Shown one piece after another: positions 42,540-50,267 of a stretch of 64,000 nucleotides of DNA. Each line of letters begins with the position of its first letter. The first letter of the stretch is position 1. Origin of the DNA: Methanoregulaceae archaeon (GTDB lineage: Archaea; Halobacteriota; Methanomicrobia; Methanomicrobiales; Methanospirillaceae); the NCBI GenBank assembly GCA_021371995.1, contig JAJFVA010000023.1, forward strand, positions 1 through 64,000, written 5' to 3'. Under the pieces are notes generated by a model. That model ran no database searches and had not been told where the DNA came from. It worked only from the letters and a program-made list of their open reading frames with translations. Made by a program: the position numbers and the translations under genes.

Positions 42540-43264
42540 TGCAGCCACAGGCATATCAGATGGGATACGACCGGGCGATCACGGTTTTCAGTCCGGATGG
42601 CCGCCTCTATCAGGTCGAGTACGCTCGTGAAGCGGTCAAGCGAGGCACGACCGCTGTCGGAATAAAATGCGAAGACGGGATTGTCCTTATCGTTGACAAG
42701 CGCGTGAGTTCAAGACTTCTTGAGGCTTCTTCGATCGAGAAGATCTTCATGATCGATGAGCATATCGGGGTTGCCTCATCCGGACTTGTCGGGGATGCCC
42801 GGGCGCTCGTTGACCGTGCACGGATTGAGTGCCAGATCAACCGGGTCACTTATGATGAGAAGATCGATGTCGAGGCCCTTGCAAAGAAACTCTGCGATCA
42901 CATGCAGACCTACACCCAGTTCGGCGGAGCCCGCCCGTATGGGACTGCCCTGCTGATTGCGGGAATCAGTGATGGACAATGTCGTCTTTTTGAGACCGAT
43001 CCGTCCGGAACGCTTCTTGAGTATAAGGCAACCGGGATCGGGATCGGGCGAAACGCCGTCATGAAGGTCTTTGAAGATGAATATTCCAATGAGGCCCCGC
43101 TGAAGGAGGTCATCCTCCTCGGCCTGAAAGCGCTCCACGATGCGACCGAGGGCAAATTCGATGTCAACACAGTTGAAATCGGGGTTATCGAGACCAAAAA
43201 CCCGCAATTCCGGAAGATGACTAAGGAAGAGGTTGCATCCTTCGTCGAACAATTTGAAAAGTAG
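42539..43264 (+). CDS. psmA: Proteasome alpha subunit
   Basis: 241 residues. The N-terminal signature is YDRAITVFSPDGRLYQVEYA, which closes the gate of the chamber; then GIVLIVDKR, GLVGDARALVDRAR and a C-terminal helix. Alpha subunits form the outer rings of the 20S proteasome. The beta subunit is not in the window. It starts one base into the rnp2 stop and lies 5 nt before the SBDS gene. Confidence 0.97.
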   Translation: MQPQAYQMGYDRAITVFSPDGRLYQVEYAREAVKRGTTAVGIKCEDGIVLIVDKRVSSRLLEASSIEKIFMIDEHIGVASSGLVGDARALVDRARIECQINRVTYDEKIDVEALAKKLCDHMQTYTQFGGARPYGTALLIAGISDGQCRLFETDPSGTLLEYKATGIGIGRNAVMKVFEDEYSNEAPLKEVILLGLKALHDATEGKFDVNTVEIGVIETKNPQFRKMTKEEVASFVEQFEK

Positions 43265-43269
43265 GTGGC

Positions 43270-43977
43270 ATGATGATACCCCTCGAGAGGGCAGTGGTAG
43301 CAAGACTCGAAAGCCACGGGGAAAAATTTGAGCTGCTGGTCGACCCCGATCTTGCCGTCCGGTACAGGCAGGGAGAACCGGTTGATCTCGAAGACATGGT
43401 GGCCGCCCTCTCGGTCTTTGAGAATTCCTCAAGGGGAACGAGGGCATCAGAAGAAGCGCTGACAAAAGTCTTTCATACTACCGAGTTCCCTGCAATTGCA
43501 ACAAGGATCATCCAAAAGGGAGAGATTCATCTCACCGCCGATCAACGCAGGCATTTGATCGCTGAGAAGCGCCGGCAGGTCATAACCTTTATCGCACGGA
43601 ATGCCGTGAATCCCCAGACCGGTCTCCCCCACCCTCCACAGAGAATCGAGATGGCCATGGATGAGGCGCGAGTGAACATTGACCTCTATAAGAGTGTGGA
43701 TGAACAGGTAAAAGAGACGGTGAAAGCCCTTCGCCCTCTTCTCCCGATACGATTTGAAGAAGTGAGGATCGCAGTGAAAATCCCCCCTGACTTTGCATCG
43801 AAAGCGTACGGAGAGATCCAGCCTGTTGCACAGATGGAGAAAGATGAGTGGCAGAAGGACGGTTCATGGATTTGCGTCGTCAGGATTCCTGCCGGTATCC
43901 AGGGAGATTTTTACGACCTGATCAACAGGATTACACGGGGACAGGGAGAGGTACGTGTCCTCAATCAAGTATATTAA
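43270..43977 (+). CDS. sdo1: SBDS/Sdo1 ribosome maturation protein
   Basis: 235 residues with the three-domain SBDS layout: N-terminal FYSH-like domain (ESHGEKFELLVDPDLAVRYR), central helical domain (IIQKGEIHLTADQRRHLIAEKR, in part) and the C-terminal ferredoxin-like domain (IRFEEVRIAVKIPP). It helps release the anti-association factor from the large subunit. In many archaea the exosome genes rrp4, rrp41 and rrp42 follow; here only 44 nt separate it from rpl37ae. Confidence 0.95.
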   Translation: MMIPLERAVVARLESHGEKFELLVDPDLAVRYRQGEPVDLEDMVAALSVFENSSRGTRASEEALTKVFHTTEFPAIATRIIQKGEIHLTADQRRHLIAEKRRQVITFIARNAVNPQTGLPHPPQRIEMAMDEARVNIDLYKSVDEQVKETVKALRPLLPIRFEEVRIAVKIPPDFASKAYGEIQPVAQMEKDEWQKDGSWICVVRIPAGIQGDFYDLINRITRGQGEVRVLNQVY

Positions 43978-44021
43978 CCGTGATAACATAGTATAAGAGA
44001 CATACAAGCGGGATGAGAATA

Positions 44022-44312
44022 ATGGCCAGCAGGACACAGAAGGCGAAAGGAAAGGTATCGGGAAGCTCCGGACGGTTTGGTCCACGCTATGGACGGTTTG
44101 TCCGGAAAAGGGTCTCCGATATGGAGAAGATCTCTCAGGCTGCCCACCGGTGCCCACGCTGCGACACAATAGCAGTCCGCCGTGAAGGGACTGGTATCTG
44201 GGGTTGCAGGAAGTGCGGTTTCAAGTTTGCCGGCGGAGCATACCAGCCACAGACCCCGCAGCTTCGAATCGCACTCCGGACGATCGACCGCTCCCTTGGA
44301 AAGGAGGTGTAA
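44022..44312 (+). CDS. rpl37ae: Ribosomal protein L37Ae
   Basis: 96 residues, basic, with a C-x2-C ... C-x2-C zinc ribbon (CPRC and CRKC). The N-terminus MASRTQKAKGK favours ATG 44022 over the ATG three codons earlier. Typical family phrases are GRFGPRYGRFVRKRV and IWGCRKCGFKFAGGAY. A TATA-like AGTATATTAA (43969-43978) could provide an extra promoter inside the operon. Confidence 0.96.
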   Translation: MASRTQKAKGKVSGSSGRFGPRYGRFVRKRVSDMEKISQAAHRCPRCDTIAVRREGTGIWGCRKCGFKFAGGAYQPQTPQLRIALRTIDRSLGKEV

Positions 44313-44318
44313 GCTGGC

Positions 44319-44453
44319 GTGGCTGGGTCTTACAAGTGCGCCCGTTGCAAGCACAAGGTCGAGATTGATGTCAATGTCCGCTGCCCGTACTGTGGTCACC
44401 GGATTCTCTTCAAGGAACGTGGCGCTGCGATCAAAGAGTTAAAAGCTCGATGA
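44319..44453 (+). CDS. rpoP: DNA-directed RNA polymerase subunit P (Rpb12-like)
   Basis: A 44-residue protein read from GTG 44319 to TGA 44451-44453. It has the zinc ribbon C-x2-C (KCARCK) and C-x2-C (RCPYCG) and the closing segment [17 protein letters not shown], which matches RpoP/Rpb12. It is a small structural subunit of archaeal RNA polymerase. Such short genes are easily missed. The context between rpl37ae (6-nt gap) and the Brix gene (4-nt overlap) is the usual one in archaea. A Shine-Dalgarno GGAGG is at 44303-44307. Confidence 0.95.
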   Translation: MAGSYKCARCKHKVEIDVNVRCPYCGHRILFKERGAAIKELKAR

Positions 44454-44857
44454 CCATAGTCACAACCTCAAGAAAACCTGTCCCTGAACTCCGGTCGCTT
44501 GCGAAGGATTTTGCCTTTGCCGCCGGGTGCAGGTATGTAATCCGGGGTAAGATGGGTCTTGCAGACATCAACTCCCTCGATTCCGCACATTTTATTTTCT
44601 CTCTCCATAAAGGAAGAACCCTTTCACTCGAATTATTTTCTGGAGGGGGTCTGGATACATTATTTATTATTACCGGATTCAGGACTGCCGTTCGGGAGGG
44701 ACCAAGGATGGGAATACAGGTAAATGACCTATCCATTTATGAGCGGCTGAAACCATATATACCGGTGAAATTGTCAGAAGCGGGGGAGGATTCGTGTGTC
44801 TTTGACGGCACCCGGTCCCGCCGCTACCTGCTTTCACTGAAGATCCATGAGGCATGA
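44450..44857 (+). CDS. Brix-domain rRNA biogenesis protein (Imp4-like)
   Basis: 135 residues, a minimal Brix domain: [19 protein letters not shown] at the N-terminus, [12 protein letters not shown], then [11 protein letters not shown] and [12 protein letters not shown]. Archaeal single-domain Brix proteins are the counterparts of the U3 snoRNP protein Imp4 and related rRNA assembly factors. It overlaps rpoP by 4 nt and pcc1 by 11 nt, so it is embedded in the operon. Confidence 0.9.
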   Translation: MTIVTTSRKPVPELRSLAKDFAFAAGCRYVIRGKMGLADINSLDSAHFIFSLHKGRTLSLELFSGGGLDTLFIITGFRTAVREGPRMGIQVNDLSIYERLKPYIPVKLSEAGEDSCVFDGTRSRRYLLSLKIHEA

Positions 44858-45104
44858 AGCACTCTTCCGGTTCAAATCAGCACATGCCGGCCACCTTTTC
44901 CGTGCCGTTTGCCCGGAAATGGAAGGGGAGTGCAACCCGCGTTCGAAGGCAGAGTGCCTTCTTGAGGCGCCCGACACCCTGGTGCTGAAGGTTCATGCAG
45001 CGGATATTGCCGCCCTTCGGGCCTCTCTCAATATGTGGCTCCGGCTGATCTCAGTGGCACAGGAGATGCAGGAACTGCTGAACAATCAGGAGACGATACC
45101 ATGA
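44847..45104 (+). CDS. pcc1: KEOPS complex subunit Pcc1
   Basis: 85 residues with the small alpha/beta fold of Pcc1: ALFRFKSAHAGHLFRAVCPE, LVLKVHAADIAALRASLNMW and a C-terminal helix ISVAQEMQELL. Pcc1 is the dimerisation subunit of KEOPS, which makes N6-threonylcarbamoyladenosine in tRNA. The 11-nt overlap upstream and 4-nt overlap with prefoldin beta downstream support co-translation. Confidence 0.92.
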   Translation: MRHEALFRFKSAHAGHLFRAVCPEMEGECNPRSKAECLLEAPDTLVLKVHAADIAALRASLNMWLRLISVAQEMQELLNNQETIP

Positions 45105-45460
45105 GTGCACTGTCACCAAAAGTCCAGAACCAGATCGCAATGCTGCAGCAGATGCAGCAGCAGATGCAGACAATCGGAGCCCAGAAAGCCCAGTACGAGA
45201 TGGCAGTCCGCGAGGCGAAGCGGGCAATCGAGGAGCTTAATGATGTTGCCGATGATGCTCCGGTATACATGAGCGTGGGCACGGTCATGATGGAAAAGAA
45301 GAAAGAAGATGTCCTGAAAAATCTCAATGACAAGATAGAGACCCTTGAACTCAGGATCAAATCACTTGAAAAGCAGGAGGGGATGCTCTCCGGCAAGTTC
45401 GAGCAGCTCCAGAACCAGATCAAGCAGGCGCTCGAGGGCAAGCCCCAGAGCGCCTCCTAA
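45101..45460 (+). CDS. pfdB: Prefoldin beta subunit
   Basis: 119 residues from ATG 45101, which overlaps the pcc1 stop; the frame extends upstream but the family N-terminus (MSALSPKVQNQIAMLQQMQQ) starts here. The two long coiled-coil helices with a central beta hairpin (APVYMSVGTVMMEKKKEDVL) are clear. Prefoldin captures unfolded proteins and passes them to the thermosome. It is the last gene of the block; the convergent LeuA-family gene ends 25 nt further on. Confidence 0.95.
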   Translation: MSALSPKVQNQIAMLQQMQQQMQTIGAQKAQYEMAVREAKRAIEELNDVADDAPVYMSVGTVMMEKKKEDVLKNLNDKIETLELRIKSLEKQEGMLSGKFEQLQNQIKQALEGKPQSAS

Positions 45461-45485
45461 TCCTCTGGATTATTCCGGTATACTC

Positions 45486-46976
45486 TTACTTCTCTTCAGC
45501 CTGCCTTATACGCTGCAGCAGGTTGATTGCATTCACCATCGCTTCGGTTGATGCAAGTACTATGTCGTCGCCGGATCCACTCGCCGAGAAGATATGTCCG
45601 AGTTCATCCTCGACAGCGATGTTCACATGCCCGACCGCATCGGAGCCCCCGGAGATCGCTTCGATATTAAACTCTTTTAACTGGACCTTTGCGGGCACGA
45701 TACCAAGGATCGCTTTTAATGCGGCATCCACAGGACCGTTTCCGGTGCTGCTGCATACCAACTCTTTCCCATTGACCAGTGCTTTTACACTTGCCGTGGG
45801 AATGACGTGGTTCCCGGTCATGATGGCGATATCCTGGAGTTCGATTGCCCTGCCCCCATTCCCTATCCCCATGATGGTCGTGGCAATCTCGTAGAGATCG
45901 GCATCGGTCACTTTCTTCCCTTTCACGGACATGAACTTGACCTTCTCCACGATCCGGTCAATCTCGCTCTCGCTGGGATTGATATGTGCATCTGCAAGCA
46001 TCTGCCGGACGGCATGCCGGCCAACGTGCTTCCCGAGCGTCAGTCTTCTCCGGTGACCCACCATCTCAGGGGTCATGATACCCGGCTCGAACGTTGCAGC
46101 ACAGGCAATGACGCCGTGGGAGTGAATCCCGCTCTCGTGCGAGAAGGCATTGTCACCCACCACCGGCTGAATCGGGGGTATTCCGATGCCCGAATACCGT
46201 GAGATAAGCCGTGAGGTCTCGAAGAGGTGGGTAGTTTTAATTCCGGTATTCACGCCGTAGATGGATTCAAGAATCATCACGGTCTGGGAAATGTCTGCAT
46301 TCCCTGCCCGCTCCCCGAGTCCATTGACGGTTACCTGGACCTGCGATGCTCCTGCCTCCACGGCCGTGATTGTATTTGCCACGGCAAGACCGAAGTCGTT
46401 GTGGCAGTGGACATCCACAGGGCAGTCGACTTCGCTGACAATCCGGCTAATGAGTTTTTTCATCGCGGTAGGGGTATAAACCCCAACCGTATCCGGAACG
46501 TTGATGATAGTTGCCCCCGCCTCGGCCGCAGCACGGAAGACCTTGATCAGATAATCGGGATCCGTCCTCGTAGCGTCCATAGCTGAGAACATGCAGAGCT
46601 CGCAATGGTCACGCACGTACGAAACAGTCTCCCGGGTGATATCAAGCACCTCTCCGGGAGTCTTTTTGATCGTGTGCACCCGCTGGACTTCAGAAGTGGG
46701 AATGAAGACATGCACCATGTCCACATCACAATCGATGCACACATCGACATCCTCTCTCCGTGATCGTGCAAGGCCGCAGATGACCGAATCAAGACCAAGA
46801 TCCGCAATAGCTTTTACAGTCTCCCGTTCACCTTCCGATGAGGCAGGAAAACCGGCTTCTATGGCGTACACCCCGATGGATGCAAGCTGGCGGGCGATCT
46901 CAAGTTTCTGTGCAAAGGTAAATGATATACCCGGCGTCTGTTCACCATCCCGGAGGGTGGTATCAAAAACAGTCAC
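45486..46976 (-). CDS. leuA: 2-isopropylmalate synthase / (R)-citramalate synthase family enzyme
   Basis: 496 residues. The HMGL-like barrel starts FDTTLRDGEQTPGISF, with the metal-binding HCHND (DVHCHNDFGLAVANT) and GERAGNADI. The C-terminal regulatory domain (from about 385) binds the feedback inhibitor. The length fits LeuA or CimA better than the shorter AksA homocitrate synthase. Which acceptor it uses (2-oxoisovalerate or pyruvate) I cannot decide. The start codon is GTG 46976; no ATG occurs in frame before the upstream stop. It is convergent with pfdB. Confidence 0.88.
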   Translation of the reverse strand: MTVFDTTLRDGEQTPGISFTFAQKLEIARQLASIGVYAIEAGFPASSEGERETVKAIADLGLDSVICGLARSRREDVDVCIDCDVDMVHVFIPTSEVQRVHTIKKTPGEVLDITRETVSYVRDHCELCMFSAMDATRTDPDYLIKVFRAAAEAGATIINVPDTVGVYTPTAMKKLISRIVSEVDCPVDVHCHNDFGLAVANTITAVEAGASQVQVTVNGLGERAGNADISQTVMILESIYGVNTGIKTTHLFETSRLISRYSGIGIPPIQPVVGDNAFSHESGIHSHGVIACAATFEPGIMTPEMVGHRRRLTLGKHVGRHAVRQMLADAHINPSESEIDRIVEKVKFMSVKGKKVTDADLYEIATTIMGIGNGGRAIELQDIAIMTGNHVIPTASVKALVNGKELVCSSTGNGPVDAALKAILGIVPAKVQLKEFNIEAISGGSDAVGHVNIAVEDELGHIFSASGSGDDIVLASTEAMVNAINLLQRIRQAEEK

Positions 46977-47112
46977 ATGTGTCTTCGCCCGGCTATCGGT
47001 GAAGAAAACAATTCCCCGCTTCAGTTGTTATGGGAACCATACATCAAATAAAACGCGCTCATATTATAAAACAGTGACCGAAAGCCCCATTTCAAGCGGC
47101 CATATCGATATG

Positions 47113-47120
47113 TTTAATAG
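47113..47120 (+). promoter_or_regulatory. Probable TATA box of the tRNA-Tyr/tRNA-Asp unit
   Basis: TTTAATAG, identical to the box before tRNA-Met, 38 nt upstream of the tRNA-Tyr 5' end. tRNA-Asp starts only 12 nt behind the tRNA-Tyr CCA, so both are probably made from this promoter. Confidence 0.55.
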
Positions 47121-47150
47121 CTTGATTTTCCCTATACTATGAGCGCAAAT

Positions 47151-47260
47151 CCCGCCTTAACTCAGCTTGGTAGAGTGCGCGGCTGTAGTATGATTTGCCG
47201 TATCCAGGCAATTGCGCAGCTACCGCGATGTCCCCGGTTCGAATCCGGGAGGCGGGACCA
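47151..47260 (+). tRNA. tRNA-Tyr (anticodon GUA) with 33-nt intron and encoded CCA
   Basis: Acceptor CCCGCCT (47151-47157) pairs with AGGCGGG (47250-47256); the discriminator A (47257) is followed by CCA (47258-47260). The D stem is ACTC/GAGT and the T arm CCCGG-TTCGAAT-CCGGG. The anticodon stem CGCGG (47178-47182) pairs with CCGCG (47223-47227), and the spliced loop is CTGTAGA with anticodon GTA at 47185-47187. The intron is 47189-47221, at the canonical 37/38 site. The C1-G72 first pair is the archaeal tyrosine identity element. Confidence 0.93.
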
Positions 47261-47272
47261 TTTGCAGCGAGT

Positions 47273-47345
47273 GCCCAGGTAGTGTAGTGGCCCATCATGT
47301 CGGCCTGTCACGCCGACGACTCGGATTCGAATTCCGACCTGGGCG
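47273..47345 (+). tRNA. tRNA-Asp (anticodon GUC)
   Basis: Acceptor GCCCAGG (47273-47279) pairs with CCTGGGC (47338-47344), with discriminator G at 47345. The anticodon arm is TCGGC-CTGTCAC-GCCGA with anticodon GTC, and the T arm TCGGA-TTCGAAT-TCCGA. No intron and no CCA. It follows tRNA-Tyr by 12 nt. Confidence 0.95.
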
Positions 47346-47706
47346 TATAGTTCCCTATATTTTTTAATAGGTCCATTGGGTAATGTGTTCCTGAAAATTA
47401 TCATCTGATACAAGTCCCGTATCTTTGAAAACGCCATGGGGCCTATGCATCATGCTTATCGCCATCGCTGTGGTTTCTCCATGCTGCGGCACTTCAGTAG
47501 CAGGCTATCAGTTTTTTTCTTCGTTCGGGTTGAAACTTCTAATATTCTGAATCGTAAATCGGGGATAAACCAGTGGCGAAAATAGTAATTAACTCATTTT
47601 TTTTTAAAAAACCGGGTGATTGTGACCGAGTCTTATGGAACGATAAAAACCTTGGAGATGGTCCAGGGAGTCGCCCTGATTCTCTTTAGAGGAAACAATG
47701 AACGAT
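47346..47706. other. Intergenic stretch behind tRNA-Asp
   Basis: A T6 tract at 47358-47363 is a plausible terminator for the tRNA pair. The remaining ~340 nt show no supported gene or structure. Confidence 0.4.
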
Positions 47707-48006
47707 TTATTTTCTCATCCTGCTCAATGCACCCTCTGCTGCGAGTGCCAAAGGCCCCCTGTCACCATCCGCAGATCGTGAAATCGGGGCAATAGCCCGC
47801 GAATCTCCAATCCTGCCCAGTGCCCAGATCGCAAGGATCCGGACATTCTCATCGTCATCAAATAGTTTCTTCAGGAGTGGATCTACTGCCCGGGAACCAG
47901 CCCGGCTCAGTGCAGCTGCTGCCCTCCACCGGGTATCGATATTGCTCTCTGACAAGAGAGCCAAGAGGTCGGGTATCGTATATTCTTTCTCCTCAATACA
48001 TTGCAT
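47707..48006 (-). CDS. Small HEAT-repeat protein
   Basis: 99 residues from ATG 48006; the frame is open for 30 more codons upstream, but these (rich in Cys, Phe and Ile) are unlike the rest. The protein holds about two and a half HEAT/PBS-lyase-type repeats (DTRWRAAAALSRAGSRAVDP, VRILAIWALGRIGDSRAIAP). Such helical scaffolds bind proteins. A second HEAT protein of similar style is encoded at 49.5 kb, on the other side of the PKD protein gene. Confidence 0.7.
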   Translation of the reverse strand: MQCIEEKEYTIPDLLALLSESNIDTRWRAAAALSRAGSRAVDPLLKKLFDDDENVRILAIWALGRIGDSRAIAPISRSADGDRGPLALAAEGALSRMRK

Positions 48007-48199
48007 ATGGCAGAACCCCTGTATGTTACATGTTAACAATGTGCAATCAGGAAGACCCACTATAAATATATTTTTATAGCGGTCACTGAATCCCAAGATG
48101 GTTTTTCAAGTTATTATGGTGGATCAAAAATTGTTCCCTTTCCGGGCTGGTCATTTTATTATAATGGAGAACTAAAGAACCTGCGATAAAGGTGTGCCC

Positions 48200-48898
48200 A
48201 TGAACCGAGTGTATCTCTCAATTGTCACGCTGGTTTGTTGCCTGGTGTGCAGTGTATTTCTCATCAGTACTGTATCGGCACAGTCCCCCAGTGAATGTCC
48301 CACCTGTAACTATCCCTCCTACCCTGTTTCATGTATCTGTCCCCTTATTCGACCGAATGTTACCTATCCTGTGTCGTGCATCTGCCCGTTCTCCAACTTA
48401 AATAATTCCTCATCGTTATGTTGCAGTTGTCCGTTCGGCCCATCCTGCACCCAGACATCACGATTCCAGACCCGGTACCTGACGGTTGATTTCAGTGCAA
48501 ATACCACTTCAGGGACTGCACCACTTAGCATTCAGTTCTCAGATAGATCTACAGGGAACCCAAACCGCTGGTTATGGGACTTTGGGGATGGGGGCACCTC
48601 AACCGTTCAGAATCCAGTGTATATATACAAGAATCCTGGCACGTATGCTGTGAGCCTGACCGTAACAAGGGTATATAGCGGTTCTACGGGTTCAGTTTCC
48701 GAGTCGCGATCAATAACAAAAACAGGGTTCATCGCTGTCAACGGAAACCAGGCTGGTGTGCAGGATAATCCGGGATTGGAACCAACATCAGATAATGGTA
48801 TCTCGCCACTCATTGAGAGCAGAAAAGATGAAATTACAAGATTGCTCACCACCTCCAATCCCCCTACCTCCTACCTTTCCAGCATACGATCCCGATAA
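48200..48898 (+). CDS. Secreted PKD-domain protein with cysteine-rich N-terminus
   Basis: 232 residues from ATG 48200. A signal peptide (about 1-28, ending TVSA) is followed by a cysteine-rich stretch (about 30-92) in which YPVSCICP occurs twice, with CPTCNYPS before and CCSCPFGPSC after. A single PKD domain lies at about 95-175 (ANTTSGTAPLSIQFSDRSTG, WLWDFGDGGTS, VYIYKNPGTYAVSLTV), ending in a Ser/Thr-rich tail. PKD domains occur in archaeal surface proteins and mediate contacts. The Cys-rich part could form a disulfide knot or bind metal. No membrane anchor is seen. Confidence 0.75.
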   Translation: MNRVYLSIVTLVCCLVCSVFLISTVSAQSPSECPTCNYPSYPVSCICPLIRPNVTYPVSCICPFSNLNNSSSLCCSCPFGPSCTQTSRFQTRYLTVDFSANTTSGTAPLSIQFSDRSTGNPNRWLWDFGDGGTSTVQNPVYIYKNPGTYAVSLTVTRVYSGSTGSVSESRSITKTGFIAVNGNQAGVQDNPGLEPTSDNGISPLIESRKDEITRLLTTSNPPTSYLSSIRSR

Positions 48899-49522
48899 AA
48901 ATACTATCCTTATATTCTTTTCTGGGTTTTTTGGCAACCTTCTGGTCTGTTCTGTGCGTAACCGGGACCCTGAAAGGAAAGGCAAATCCCTCCACAATGA
49001 GTCTCTGATGAGGTGAATGCTCGATACTAGTCCTCGACAAACAGTCTGATAAATGTCTGGACCCGGGCTTTCCTGAATGGAGTCTTTTAGAAATGCTCTG
49101 AAGGATCTGTTTTATTCTATAAGGCACCGTTCCAACGATTGAGTTAAAATTATACCTCAAAATTACATCAAGAGAGCAATTCAGGGAATTTGGAACTCAT
49201 ATACCATATATTGGTTTATGTTACGTGCAGATGACAGGATTATTGATGAGCAAGGATGAGGTTCAATTCCAGGGCAGGATACCAAGGATAACAAACGAGC
49301 ATGTCCGGTATTCGGAGTAGAGAGCGGGGTCCCCTGATTGGCCTTGGTGTCGTGCTGATCTATTCCCACCATTCTTCGTTATCCGGGTTCCATCACCTTT
49401 TCCTGCAGGTCTTTTTTAGAAGGATTCGGGGTGTTCCAAATGTAGGCAGGGATCACGAAATGAAAATCGATATGATCGAATCATCCGGTTTTATGGCGTT
49501 TCACCGGTAACAGAATATTTAC
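48899..49522. other. 624-nt stretch without supported genes
   Basis: Short frames exist (for example 49301-49510) but show neither a convincing start signal nor family similarity. I see no RNA gene or repeat here. Confidence 0.4.
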
Positions 49523-50065
49523 ATGCAGGATAATTGGGATAACCCTTCCACAGATTCTGAACGGACCAAAGATTTTATTGGCGAAACCATTGGAATTCTC
49601 TCGTTCCGGGCACTGCATGATAATGACCCCTTGACCCGGAAGCATGCAGTCTATATGCTTGGTCAGGCTAAGGAGCCGGAATCCATTGATACTTGTATCA
49701 AGGCTTTGAGAGACCCGGAAAAAGCGGTCCGTGGCCAGGCTGTCTGGGCTCTCGCAGAAATAGGAGAACCATCATCAGAACGACTGATTTCGCTGCTGAA
49801 GGATCCCGACTGGAAGGTTCGGTACCGGGCTGCGGAAACTCTCGGGATGATGAAAGAAAAGAGAGCAGTCGGCCCGCTGATTGGACTGGTGTCAGATGAG
49901 AATGATCATGTCCGTTATATGGCGGTGAAGAGCCTGGGTGGTATTGGATCTATGGAAGCACGGGAATCGATCACGGTATGTCAGCAGGATAAAAACCCTT
50001 ATGTTCGCAGGATGTCTGAAACAGCATTGTCGATAATTGGTAAAAAGGGCAACCCATTATTATAG
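49523..50065 (+). CDS. HEAT-repeat protein
   Basis: 180 residues with four to five HEAT/PBS-lyase-type repeats of about 31 residues: HAVYMLGQAKEPESIDTCIK, VRGQAVWALAEIGEPSSERL, VRYRAAETLGMMKEKRAVGP, VRYMAVKSLGGIGSMEARES and VRRMSETALSIIGKKGNP. It has no signal peptide. The repeats are regular and recently similar to the small HEAT protein at 47.7 kb. Function unknown beyond protein binding. The 200 nt following it contain no gene. Confidence 0.8.
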   Translation: MQDNWDNPSTDSERTKDFIGETIGILSFRALHDNDPLTRKHAVYMLGQAKEPESIDTCIKALRDPEKAVRGQAVWALAEIGEPSSERLISLLKDPDWKVRYRAAETLGMMKEKRAVGPLIGLVSDENDHVRYMAVKSLGGIGSMEARESITVCQQDKNPYVRRMSETALSIIGKKGNPLL

Positions 50066-50267
50066 ATCTCTTTTTCAGAAAAACGCATTTTTGACATATT
50101 TTTCGAATAACTATACTGGATATATTCCTTTGTCACAATCTGAAATTGGTGTAGACTATTCAGATATCCCTTCGATTATGATAGAGGGTTTCGCGAATGT
50201 AACTTCAAATCAGGATAAACCGGATGCTTTCCTTCCACCCCCGATTAGGCTGAAATATAAAATTGTA

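Noticed and set aside
49301-49510. A 69-codon frame between the PKD and HEAT genes
   Set aside because: No Shine-Dalgarno, no family similarity and no operon context.
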